From contig CM057000.1 in assembly GCA_029891345.1 (NCBI GenBank), positions 132,668,163 to 132,732,162 on the forward strand: 64,000 bases of DNA, written 5' to 3'. This stretch comes from Dryococelus australis. Taxonomy: Eukaryota > Arthropoda > Insecta > Phasmatodea > Phasmatidae. Under the pieces are notes generated by a model that was not told the DNA's origin, ran no database searches, and worked only from the letters and a program-made list of their open reading frames with translations. The stretch's first letter is position 1, and each line of letters starts with the position of its first letter. Below are positions 54,560 to 64,000 of this stretch, piece after piece. Made by a program: the position numbers and the translations under genes.

Positions 54560-56500
54560 ATTTTGGTTAAATCGCAATTTTATTTATATTTTACGTAGCC
54601 TATACATTATAATATTTCATTTTTCATGAAAATACTTTGAAGGTTAACTCTACGCTCGTGTTGACCAAGGGGATGTAAAACTGCTGTGATCTTGCAACCT
54701 GTCCAGCGCCGACAAGATACGATACGATACATCGATGGGTTGCTTTGGGTACACGCTCAGTGTATCTATCCACCCACTGTGTGGTCCGTGTTACTGGTAG
54801 ACCTCATATAACTTATGATTTATGCAACACTCTGCGTCCATAACTTGACTGAGACCAGGGGGCAAGTCGTTTATTTAACCACGTCGACAAGAGATTTTGT
54901 TTTATTTCTTGCACGTTTCCAGGAAGTAATAACGCCGGCTTGAAATTGTCCAGAGTGCTCCGTGCGTATTGATTATGTGGTTCTGGCATGTGATCGCATT
55001 CACAGGTTCCAACACACGTGTGGCGCTCTGTATCTGCCATCCAGTGACAGTGGGTTCTAATCAGTGAAGGTTAAAGCCACTCTCTGCTTGCAGATTGTGC
55101 GTAAACAGTTAATGTTTCCATCCAAGTTATCGTGCTTCCAAGGAATACTAACCACCGGTATAAAGCATAAAGCATTTTGGTGACACAAAGTAATAGTGTT
55201 GTCCAAAAAAACACACATTATGTACTTAAATAAATTCCCTGCAATTTCGACCGAATTACAGTATATGTTTATCGCCATTGAAACGTCTATGAACATTTCA
55301 TGCGATGCTGTGCTTTAAAAACATACAACTTCCCACGTGCATATTGAGTTTCGGTATAGATTGCAACTGGATTATGTAGCACGTTCGACTACAGCCCTCA
55401 CCATAGATTTAAAATAGTAACAATTCAAAAATCACTAGCCGCGCCATTGCGAAAGAAACAAAGAAAGAGATGGCCACACTTTCTGTGTGCATTATTTACA
55501 CTACAATTTCTTTACTTAGGAATTCAAAAAAACCTTTGCTTGTAACAATTCGTGACGCTACACCACTAACTACTTTCAGTTTATTGAAATTATTTTTCAA
55601 ATGTAATATAATTAAGTAGTTTATTTGCCATTTCGAAAGAATCATAACATGTATTTACATACCAGCATTTCGTATGCATGAAGAAGTGCATTTACACGCA
55701 AGACGTTCTGAAGTATGCGTCACTGAAACACTTTGAAATAAAATAGAGAGGAAGATAGTTAAGTCCCCTTATTTTTACTCCTGATAAATTCAAAGATTTG
55801 AGAAGAAATAAATTTACGTTTAATATATGGATACACAGAAATACTTAAATATTTCTATTTACTTGCAGTAACACAATATTAACATAAATAACATCATATA
55901 ATACGCTCTGAATAAAGGGTAGAAAAATTTCAAAATATTAATCAAGTTACCTTCACAGTAAATTCCTCAAACACGTTTTTATATATCTGGTATTAAAGAA
56001 TTCCAGGCAGTTGACGAACGCAAAGTTAAATATATGGGGGAGGGTATCTTTCATATTACTCTTCCAGTTACCAAATTAATGATACATATCACGAGTTATA
56101 GCAGATGATTACAAATACGTAGCAAAAAAATGCATGACGGCACATATTTGATCATACCTACCTTACTGTAGCCTAGCTACATGAATAACTTTTTCGAGAG
56201 AAGTTCTTCATCAGTGATATACGGGAAAATCATGCTCTGGTGTATTAAAATGCGGCATTCCTGACGCTAGTAACATTCGAAGTTTTATAAAACTACCAAC
56301 TCCAGAGAGGGGGAGAAATATTTCAACCTAAAATGCTATGGTTTTTAAAATACATGGAATCTACACATCATGTCAGATCAGTACACAAGCTTCCTGAGAA
56401 AATTTCACGCTATAAAATTAGGGGGTTGCAACTCCAAAAATTACGCAAGGCTATTTGGAAATTTTTTAAGCTTTTGGATTTTCCTCAGACACTGGGATTT
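54560..56500. other. AT-rich stretch without recognisable gene
   Basis: The longest interval in which I see neither gene nor repeat member. Moderate GC at 54690-55060, AT-rich afterwards. ACGATACGATAC near 54719 is a short repeat. Confidence 0.4.
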
Positions 56501-56507
56501 TTGCCAA

Positions 56508-56934
56508 TATAATCCATTCACGATTACTTCACACGTCTCTGAAGCCCTGCTAAAGATCTACTTCTAGGATATTCCTCCGCCTCGTGCAAACTAAGCAGAA
56601 TCTGGAAAATTACACCAAAGGACAACACACCAAACTGTGTTCACTCACTTGTAATAATATTTTGCGTGAGAACTATTGCTTAGTAGGCGCTACCAACAGA
56701 CACGTTTCCTCGGGGTTTTTATTCATATTTATACTATAAATGAAATATTATAAATTATATATAAACTATAGGGAAAACTTCAATTAACGAAAAACAAGAT
56801 GATTTTATGTTAACAGAGGTATAAAAACGATTTGATTCATGGCATCTGTAGGAAATAACTAAACACGTCATATATTGGGTGATTTTTTCAAAGGTTTGAT
56901 TCAAAAAGTGTAATGAAACCGCGAACAGATTATA
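56508..56934 (+). mobile_element. Family C element, reference copy
   Basis: A 427-bp element with ends TATAATCCATTCACGATTAC and, read inverted, TATAATCTGTTCGCGGTTTC. The interior has GCCCTGCTAAAGATCTACTT and CCTCCGCCTCGTGCAAACTA (shared in part with family A) and GGGTGATTTTTTCAAAGG. Non-coding. Confidence 0.7.
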
Positions 56935-57180
56935 CCTGAGATCAACATATCTAAAAATTACAAGTTCAAGACGGACGGAGAACGTACAATGAGACACACA
57001 CTCTAAACCTGAAATAGTGAAAATTGAGGCAAATCAGTGAAAACTAATCAATGCCAGATATTTAATTAATATAGTGGCTCGATTTCACTGGTTTAGTTGC
57101 GATTCCCACTGAACGAAGCGAATTCCACTGACACGAGTATCTTGTTCCCAGTTCATCTGCTTGATCTCCCAGTCTCGGCA

Positions 57181-57975
57181 GTACACTGTGAAAAAAATTT
57201 GTAATTTTTACTGAGAAACTGTTTGTAATCATACAAACTCTTGTAACAGTACAGAGTTTTCTCTTGTAAAACTAATCGTTTGTAAAATGACGAGGGCCAT
57301 GTATGTAATAAACCTTAAGAAAATGTTTGTAATATACTGACCTCTATCCACGAACTTCAGCAAAATGGTGGACACTCAACAACGTAAGATCGTATATAAC
57401 TGTTTTGAGCAGAAACTATGGGTAATGTAATATGTAGTTGCATGCAAAAAAAATATGTTGCAAGTTTGAATAAAGTTTGAATAAACACTTAAAAAAATTC
57501 TAATAATCATAATAAAACGTAAAATTCAGTAAAACGTGACTTAATTACTCATTAACTGTTAATATTTCCTAGCTACACAAAACTCTTAAAATGAAATTAA
57601 TGTATTCTTCTTAATAAAATGACTTATTTACTATCTCGCAGATCAAGTTGGTCTTGTAGTTAATGCTGAGGGCTAAAAACGCAAGGAGCGTGGGTTCTAT
57701 TCCCCGTGCTGACATTGAGAAATTGTTTTCGTAAATTATATTTTGGAATATTATTTTTCAGTCCTTCACTTTTATTTTCTAGAAGAAAAATGATAATTTT
57801 ATGTACACTTCACAATTATGTAAGTTGTAAAGCAAGGCTATCATTTGTAAAACTACAAATAAATGCTTTGCAGATTTTACAAGAAAACTGTTTGTAGTTT
57901 TACAAAGGATTTTATTGGTAAGCAGGTTTCCAATGATTTTTCTTCTAAAAGCATAAAAAATTTTTTAGAGTGTAG
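57181..57975. mobile_element. Family M inverted-repeat element with tRNA-like core, copy 2
   Basis: Ends ACACTGTGAAAAAAATTTG and, read inverted, ACACTCTAAAAAATTTTTT. Both flanks are filled with TTGTAA/TTACAA words (CTTGTAAAACTA; TAGTTTTACAAAGG). The plus-strand centre (about 57645-57715) has TTGGTCTTGTAGTTAATGC (A-box-like) and GTGGGTTCTATTCCCC (B-box-like). Architecture matches 53814-54546 although the sequence differs. Confidence 0.45.
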
Positions 57976-58133
57976 CTTGTCAACTGACTGTCAGCGAATG
58001 TTGTTTCACTAATTCATATCACTGATTCGGGCTTAGAGTGTAATAAGCTTATTTTAATTTTAAAGGCGGCTCCAAGTAACTTATGATTATTTTTTTTAAA
58101 TCCCTGTTAGAAATCTACTGCTATACATAGAAA

Positions 58134-58882
58134 ACCTAGTAAAAATTATTTCTCATGCAAAATATCATTACAACTGAGTGCGCATGAATTCGGTGCGTTG
58201 TCCCTCTGGTGTGGTTTTCTAGACTTAGTAAAGCTTAAGGCCGGACTACAATATACATATAACTTGCTTTTTCACAGGTATAGCGATAAGCACATACAAA
58301 TCACAACACAATCGCAATGGCCTTGCTACATTTGTACCAAAGAAATTAAGTTCTGTATAGTTGGTAGTGTGTTTTTTTGTCAAATATAAATCTTTTCTAG
58401 TGATCTGAGACGTTTTTAAAATTAAAAATTATTTTCATTTAAATTGTTACTACTAACGTTACCTAAAAACATAAGAAAACTTCCGTGGTCGCGATTATCC
58501 ATAAATAAACAAATAAAATATCCGCCCGAGGAATGAAGTAAAAATACGCACTTCCTTGATTCGTAAATACGTTTTTCATTTGATAACGCAGTATAAGTGT
58601 CGGGGCTTCTGATTGTCTGAATATTGACACACAGCGATAGTAATAAGACAAGTTAAACCAAGTTGAACTCGCCTTGTTACTATAAATGTGCTCAGGTAAG
58701 TGCTTATCACGAAGCGTGGTTGTAGACACACTAACTGAAAACAAGCATTTTAACTCTTCACTGTGTTGTGTTAGTGATGTGCTTATAGCAATTGTGTAGT
58801 TTGCACGAGGCGGAGGAATATCCCGGAAGTAGAACTTCAGCAGAGGTTCAGAAACGTGCGCAGTGACCGTGAATGGATTATA
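58134..58882 (-). mobile_element. Family C element split by another insertion
   Basis: 58134-58229 (TTTCTCATGCAAAATATCA, GTGCGTTGTCCCTCTGGTGT, TAGACTTAGTAAAGCTT) and 58800-58882 (TTTGCACGAGGCGGAGGAAT ... GACCGTGAATGGATTATA) are consecutive parts of one inverse C element. Confidence 0.65.
58230..58799. mobile_element. Unclassified insertion nested in family C
   Basis: A 570-bp insert. An imperfect inverted pair (GCGATAAGCACATACAAATC at 58283; right side TTAGTGATGTGCTTATAGCA at 58771) lies near its ends but asymmetrically. It starts AAGGCCGGACTACAATATAC. No coding frame. Exact limits are inferred from where family C is interrupted. Confidence 0.5.
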
Positions 58883-58889
58883 CCAATGA

Positions 58890-59970
58890 GTTTACAGTGC
58901 GGCAACGTAAAGCTCTTCGCAGTGCGGAACAACACTGCCAACTTAACAACAGGCAGGAAGTGTTTCCCGCGTCAGCAGCCGAGGCAGATGGCGAGGTTAG
59001 TAAGGGGAGCAGGTAGCTACACTCGCAATTAACTTGTGGGGTAAATGGCAGGGAAATAAAGATAAGGGAGAAATAATTAACACAGCTAATTTCGAAACTC
59101 CTGTGTCGGGATCATCGATCAAACTGTGTTCCGTCGAATCTGTTATTGGGTTTTGTGTTGATGTTTTAACATATTCGCAGTTTAGGGGCCACATAATGTA
59201 CATACATCACAGGGATGTTGGCAATTTAAATTAGCGTCTGGCAAGATAGCGGGGTAAGCACATTGTGCTATTAAGGGCGTTCAAAGAGCATTTAAATTAT
59301 TTTCTACATTCTAACTACAGGGCATTCTTTTCGTTGTGATACAAAATAATAATTGATTGAATATGAAACTCGAAGAAAAGGATTTAAAAAAAAAAATGAA
59401 AATAGTTTTAGGTTTTTTAAATTTGTATATATATATTTTTTTTTTTCACAAAAAAAAATTGTTATGCTACAGAAATAAAATGTCATGAATATTATTTGTT
59501 GGAAATTTGCCATGCGGCTCAAATTTAAATTCTAACTTTTATGATTAATCCAAAATAAGTTAAAACTCGTACCGCGTGTGAAACAATGTTTGATTTCAAA
59601 GAAAGTGTAAATTGCCATTCCATTGACTTCGATTAATACTTAAGATAAAACCTAACCTTATGTTAAAATTACTTTTTAAAATTTGTACAATACAACATTT
59701 AAAACTAAAATCCTCAAATATATGTCAAATAAATAAACATGATGAACGTTACTTTTCTTTCCATGTGATCTGGTATTTTATCAAGTTGGCATCGATATTT
59801 CACTCTTGAACAGCCTTAGAAAGAAAAAGTGTATTTCACCGCACTATTTTGTTCAGGAATACCACGTGTACAAACAAAAATTCCTGTAAATTGTCCCAAG
59901 CAACTCCCAGTGCCCTAGAGTTGACAGTACATGCCACACACTTTGAGGTACCCTGAATAAGTAACATGGT
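58890..59970. other. AT-rich unassigned sequence
   Basis: No gene or element recognised. A/T runs near 59390 and 59440. Confidence 0.4.
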
Positions 59971-59972
59971 CA

Positions 59973-60822
59973 TGACAAGGTGCAGATTTTTGGACATTCG
60001 GCATTGCGATACAGATATCTGTCATGGAAAAAAACAGGACTGAGCACGAAAAAATACTTAAAGAGGACAAGCAACCTATGGACTGGAAAATTCCAAGAGG
60101 GAACTGCTGTGTTTGAGTGAGCTTCTTTGTTGTGTTGTCCTATTTTGTCAGTGCTATCCAAACTCTCTTCACTGTGTTGGTTTCTATGTGTTATCTGCTG
60201 GTCGTGTATATACAGATATATTTTCGTAACTAGTTGCTATTCTGTTTTTTGACTCTGTTCCCTCTCGAAATTTTCCAGTGTTGTTTACGTAGGCTATATT
60301 TATTTCGCGTCCATATGTTGCTTATCTTTTTTAGTAAATGATGCTAGCAAGCTCCTGTACCTACAAACCTATACAAATCAGGAGGGAATTGGAGCAGTGT
60401 TTTACCAGGTCGACGACAGTGGGCCGATTTCGCTAACAGCAAGCTCGGCCAGACAGAGGGGCGCTACAATGTAAATGAGTGGGAATGATTGGCATTCATT
60501 TGGGCAAGCAAAAAGTATCGTACCTATCTTGAATACCAGAGATTCATGCTGAGGACAGATAACTGATATTTAGTATGGTTGCATAGCATAAAGGAGACAA
60601 TTTCGGTTCATGATTAATTTATTACGAAAATTCTGTAAAACCCTTTCCTAGGGGAGGAAGTTTATCGCCACTTCACACGCCGATGTTAACACTGAAGTTA
60701 CTCTGCCTGCGGGAGGCAAGCCCCGTAAAGCAATATTTTAACACTAGAAGTCCTGTTTTTTTTCCTCCAATGGCAGACATCTGTATCGCAATGGCGAATG
60801 TCCAAAAATCTCCATCTTGTCA
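59973..60822. repeat. Inverted repeat (~70-bp arms) around a retroelement relic
   Basis: GATTTTTGGACATTCGGCAT in 59973-60041 is mirrored by ATGGCGAATGTCCAAAAATC in 60749-60822. Arms also share GCGATACAGATATCTG and its inverse. About 700 bp between them contain an RNase H fragment. Confidence 0.65.
60340..60600 (+). pseudogene. Decayed Ty3/gypsy-type RNase H fragment
   Basis: DAS at 60340-60348 corresponds to the first catalytic Asp. GIGAVFYQVDDSGPI follows at 60385. After a frameshift near 60459 come GRYNVNEWE, LAFIWASKKYRTYLEYQRF and RTDN, the last containing another catalytic Asp. The order matches the RNase H domain of Ty3/gypsy-like pol. Two in-frame stops and the shift make it dead. No flanking RT, integrase or LTR was recognised. 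Confidence 0.75.
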
Positions 60823-60829
60823 TTCACCC

Positions 60830-61980
60830 CCATTACACTATTCATTCAAAGATCACTAGAATGGTCATGAAACATATAAATCAGTCATCTGCTTGGGGCG
60901 AGGAAATACACAATACACTAAGCGGTTTAAAAGTCGGTAACTTATTTTTAAAGCTAAAGTTTTCACTCTAGTGTACACGTCCTAGCTTCAACTGATACGT
61001 CACCTTCATTGCATTATTTTAGTTTAGTTGAAACACTACGAATGGATTACGTAGCATCAGAAGACAATTTTAGATCGCAGCGTGAATATAAAAAAATAAA
61101 ATAATTCTAGTGAACATTTTACTTTCACGCTACTAAATTTTGAAGTCACCTAGATTTTCACGGTCTTCAAAATGGGTATAACACTAATAGTTTAAGGTAC
61201 GCTCTATCTATATTACTGGAAACATACTCGGTAATAACAATATTTGTACGGAAAATTTGGTTATGAGGCATTTACTTCATCAAGTCGTGGAGTAAAATTC
61301 TTTTTTTTTTCCCCCTACACTTACGTACTTCTGGCCGACAGCAGAGGTAAGGAATGGCATCTGAACTCACCTGTAAAAGAAAACATAATATTAGTGCCTC
61401 TTAACCAACAGTGCATTTAAAAAATAAAATATAAAACATTTACTACTACATGAAAGTCTAGTGACAAAAGTACATTTCTGTAAATACATAATCATATTTT
61501 ACAGCTTTTCGAAAAATGTTTCATGTTGTATATTCCAGAAAATGCAAAAACATTAATTTTGAGATTTTATGATCTCAGCACTTCAATTTAGGCTATGTAT
61601 TTCAACGAAAGAAGGCTTTTCCCTCATGTAAGGTACTTATAGAATCTATTTATAATTTCACAATGTAACTAGTAAGAAACGTTTCTGGTGCTAAATTACG
61701 CTGACGTCAGACAAAAATAAAGAAATACCCTCTAGGTATTCCATAGACGAAGGTGACGTAACTGATTTCCTTCGGATGCGTATGACCGCTACTCTGGTTT
61801 AAGATTCACACGTATATGTTCAAACAAAGAGCTGACGCCATGCGCTTTTGACAATTATCGAGGTTAAAAAATACTATCAGTTATATGTCGGGACTCACAA
61901 ATTAATAATTGTGCAACTGGCGTGCACACTCTACTCCATACTCCATCCTCTCAGTTGCTTATCGGTCACTAGAATTTGTC
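60830..61980. other. AT-rich unassigned sequence
   Basis: No gene or element recognised. Confidence 0.4.
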
Positions 61981-61990
61981 GCCTTCTATA

Positions 61991-62389
61991 GGCTGTTCGC
62001 GGTAAAATGAGCACTTATGAAAGCCCTGCTTAAGATATACTTGTATGCACGTTGTGTCTTCTTCCGCCTTGTGTAAAATTAACATTGTCATCGGCCTCAT
62101 CACATTATTCATACTTGGGTCAAGTGAAACTGTGATATTATTAAGAAGTAAATATCTTGCAAGACTGATCATTTTACACTTCGATGCATTAAAAAAAAAA
62201 AAAACAGAAAACGAAAGAAATAGTTCAAGTTATCGAGAACGGTTTCCTAACAATTTTTATAGACGTTAAGGCATTGTTACCAACTTTACAGACCGAATGT
62301 CACTCAACGCGCCAGTTAAAATACATGCAGATAGAGGCGGTGACTTTTTGTAAGGTTCATTTCGAAAGTGCTCACTTTATCGTGGACAG
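61991..62389 (+). mobile_element. Family A element
   Basis: GGCTGTTCGCGGTAAAATGA ... CACTTTATCGTGGACAG, about 399 bp, TA on the left. All interior landmarks present, slightly shortened near 62260. Confidence 0.7.
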
Positions 62390-62599
62390 AATTCACTGCG
62401 TTACACCCATAGACTGAAGATGAGGTAGATCGACTACAGTGTCGTCTTCTGCGCACGTAGCCAACACTGACCTACCCCACAACAATAGATACTACTGTCA
62501 CAGTCACATGGTAAACAGTGATGGACGCGTATCTTGCATTTCAAAAGACAAGCCTCATATATGAATAAAATACTTCCCAGTTTGAATTTTGTTCCACAA

Positions 62600-62780
62600 G
62601 AAAAATATCGTGAGAGCTTCCTGCACAGTTTCCTTGACCGGCAGGAGAAAAATAAAACTGTACAGTCGTAATTGAAACTATGGGCTTTCATCGCGTACAA
62701 TAAAATCCCCCTGCCACAGATCTCATTTATACGGAAGCACTGCATCTTGGTTGCGTGTATTATTGTCACCCGTTTCGCTA
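62600..62780 (+). repeat. Dispersed repeat shared with 37140-37300
   Basis: CAGTTTCCTTGACCGGCAGG and GGGCTTTCATCGCGTACAAT match the copy near 37181 and 37239. Confidence 0.4.
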
Positions 62781-62810
62781 GTCACGATACCTTCGTAAAG
62801 CTGGAAAATA

Positions 62811-62826
62811 GGGGGGGGGGGGGGGG
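62811..62826. repeat. Poly-G tract, 16 bp
   Basis: Uninterrupted G run in AT-rich DNA. Confidence 0.9.
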
Positions 62827-62829
62827 TAG

Positions 62830-63855
62830 AGGTCCTCAGGGCCATGAAGTGTACTATTAAGGGCGCTGATAAAAAATTATTATTTATTTTATATTTTTCG
62901 AAATACTGCATATCTTGTGGACATAACTTCGAACTACTACTTCCCCAGACACAAAAATTTTTAGCTACCGCATATTATTGTTTTCACAATGGTGTGTCAA
63001 AATCGCAATTTCAGTGTTTTTTTTTTAAGATGTACAAATAGCGTAAACAAACTCAACAAAATTATAAACTCAACATCGTAATAAGATACCATGAGTTACT
63101 TCAAGAAATCTCCAAAATCACGCTACGAAATGTTTTCAAAATTTTTATAAATCGGCAAGAATACGGTAAATTTTGCATGTTTTCTTTATTTATAACAGTT
63201 TATGATTTTTTTTTTTTTGTAAATGCCAATCATACCTTACAATAAATTAAGACATGGCCTTTCAAACACCTTGTTAAATTTTGTGTAAATATTTTCGTTT
63301 TTTGTTTTTTGTACATTCCAAAAGCACTAGAGTTGCGATTTTGAAATAACATGCTGGATAAAATAGGCGATTCAAAACTTTTTATTTCGGAAAAGATATA
63401 CTATAAAATAATGCTTTTTTTTTTTTTTGTATAATCAGCAGGCTTTGTATGCTTGGTTGCTTGGCGCGTACTCGGAATCACCCCAGCGCGCTATTAGAAC
63501 GCCATGCATTAGTTATGACGCGCAAGCACAATATACAGTGGTCGCACAAATTCTGCTGTTTTAATATAGTGACGCGACTGAGATTTATCGTGGGCTCGCA
63601 GTCGCGGTATAACACGACGTAACAATGCTCGGAGAGCCACACGGCAGGCCGTCACTCGCCTGCACCCACACAAAGAGACGCCGGCAACAAAAATTACAAT
63701 TTATTTCGTAGCTTCGTTTGTTGCTGTAAAAGAAACAATGTGAAAATGCGTCAAAAGTGACGTAAATGACACTGTGTTGGGGAAAAAAGTCCCAAATAGT
63801 TCGTTCTTAATACGGCGTGAGCAGGGAGTGGGTTAAAAATTCACATGACGAAATG
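62830..63855. other. Unassigned sequence
   Basis: AT-rich to 63430, then GC-richer. TACAGTGGTCGCACAAATTC at 63535 resembles a mariner-type terminal sequence, but no partner end was found. Confidence 0.35.
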
Positions 63856-63860
63856 GTATA

Positions 63861-64000
63861 GGCTGTGTTCACGGTAAAATGAGCACTTTTGAAAACCCTG
63901 CTTGATATCTACTTGTATGCACGCTGTGTATTCTTCCGCCTTATGTAAGAATAACATAGTCATGGGCATCATCGTTTTATTCATGCGTCGGTCAAGTGAA
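63861..64000 (+). mobile_element. Family A element, cut by the window edge
   Basis: Starts GGCTGTGTTCACGGTAAAAT after TA and runs through TACTTGTATGCACGCTGTGT and CATGCGTCGGTCAAGTGAA to the last base. The right part lies outside the window. Confidence 0.7.

Noticed and set aside
63535..63560. CAGTGGTCGCACAAATTC as a mariner terminal repeat
   Set aside because: No inverted partner was found within a plausible distance in the window.

Overview
The window looks like repeat-dense, gene-poor nuclear DNA of a large-genome arthropod, most likely an insect. The basis is overall AT-richness with CpG-containing GC-rich islands, tRNA-derived SINEs, hAT-, Tc1-, piggyBac- and PIF-like short transposons, a degenerate reverse transcriptase fragment of an insect non-LTR type, a decayed Ty3/gypsy-type RNase H, satellite arrays and microsatellites. 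I recognise no intact protein-coding gene, rRNA or functional tRNA. Almost all open frames of 60-180 codons are chance frames, many lacking an ATG start or lying inside repeats. The species cannot be fixed from sequence alone.

Names used below. Families A, B and C are short inverted-terminal-repeat elements with related ends. A has 12 copies of about 385-440 bp with ends like GGCTGTTCACGGTAAAATGA. B has copies of about 230 bp. C has copies of about 320-430 bp. D is a 407-bp inverted duplicate carrying promoter-like motifs. E is a set of hAT-like elements with 8-bp target duplications. F is a piggyBac-like set with CCCTTT ends at TTAA-like sites. G has two PIF-like elements with TGCCCGGTTGCACC ends. 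H is a dispersed repeat that keeps a short reading frame. L has two elements of about 640 bp with GGTGGGTTTACGATT-like ends. M has two elements whose inverted ends enclose a tRNA-like Pol III core. S1 and S2 are tRNA-derived SINE families.

Layout. 1-9 kb: A, B, C, H, L and S1 copies plus a 39-bp minisatellite. 9.5-11.6 kb: nested F/A elements, D copy 1 and an hAT-like element. 13-16.3 kb: SINEs, a candidate exon and a C copy. 16.9-17.7 kb: a large foldback. 20.3-21.9 kb: a Helitron-like element and a 235-bp tandem array. 23-25.5 kb: a polypyrimidine tract and a G-rich strand-asymmetric block. 26-29.5 kb: chimeric B/A, F, a foldback, G, H and A. 31.9-33.2 kb: nine units of a 139-bp satellite. 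33.2-35.1 kb: low-confidence coding-like pieces. 35.6-49 kb: dense A/B/C/E/G/L/D/SINE insertions, many nested. 49-52 kb: an H copy and a GC-rich, microsatellite-rich stretch. 52.3-58.9 kb: a deleted Tc1 element, SINE, B, C and two M elements. 59-64 kb: a gypsy RNase H relic inside an inverted repeat and two further A copies, the last cut by the window edge.

The units do not form a pathway. They form layers of insertion that can be ordered by nesting: A into E (48.0-48.7 kb), A into F (10.3-10.8 kb), a non-LTR fragment into B (46.9-47.7 kb) and an unclassified element into C (58.1-58.9 kb). The shared ends of A, B and C suggest mobilisation by one undetected transposase.
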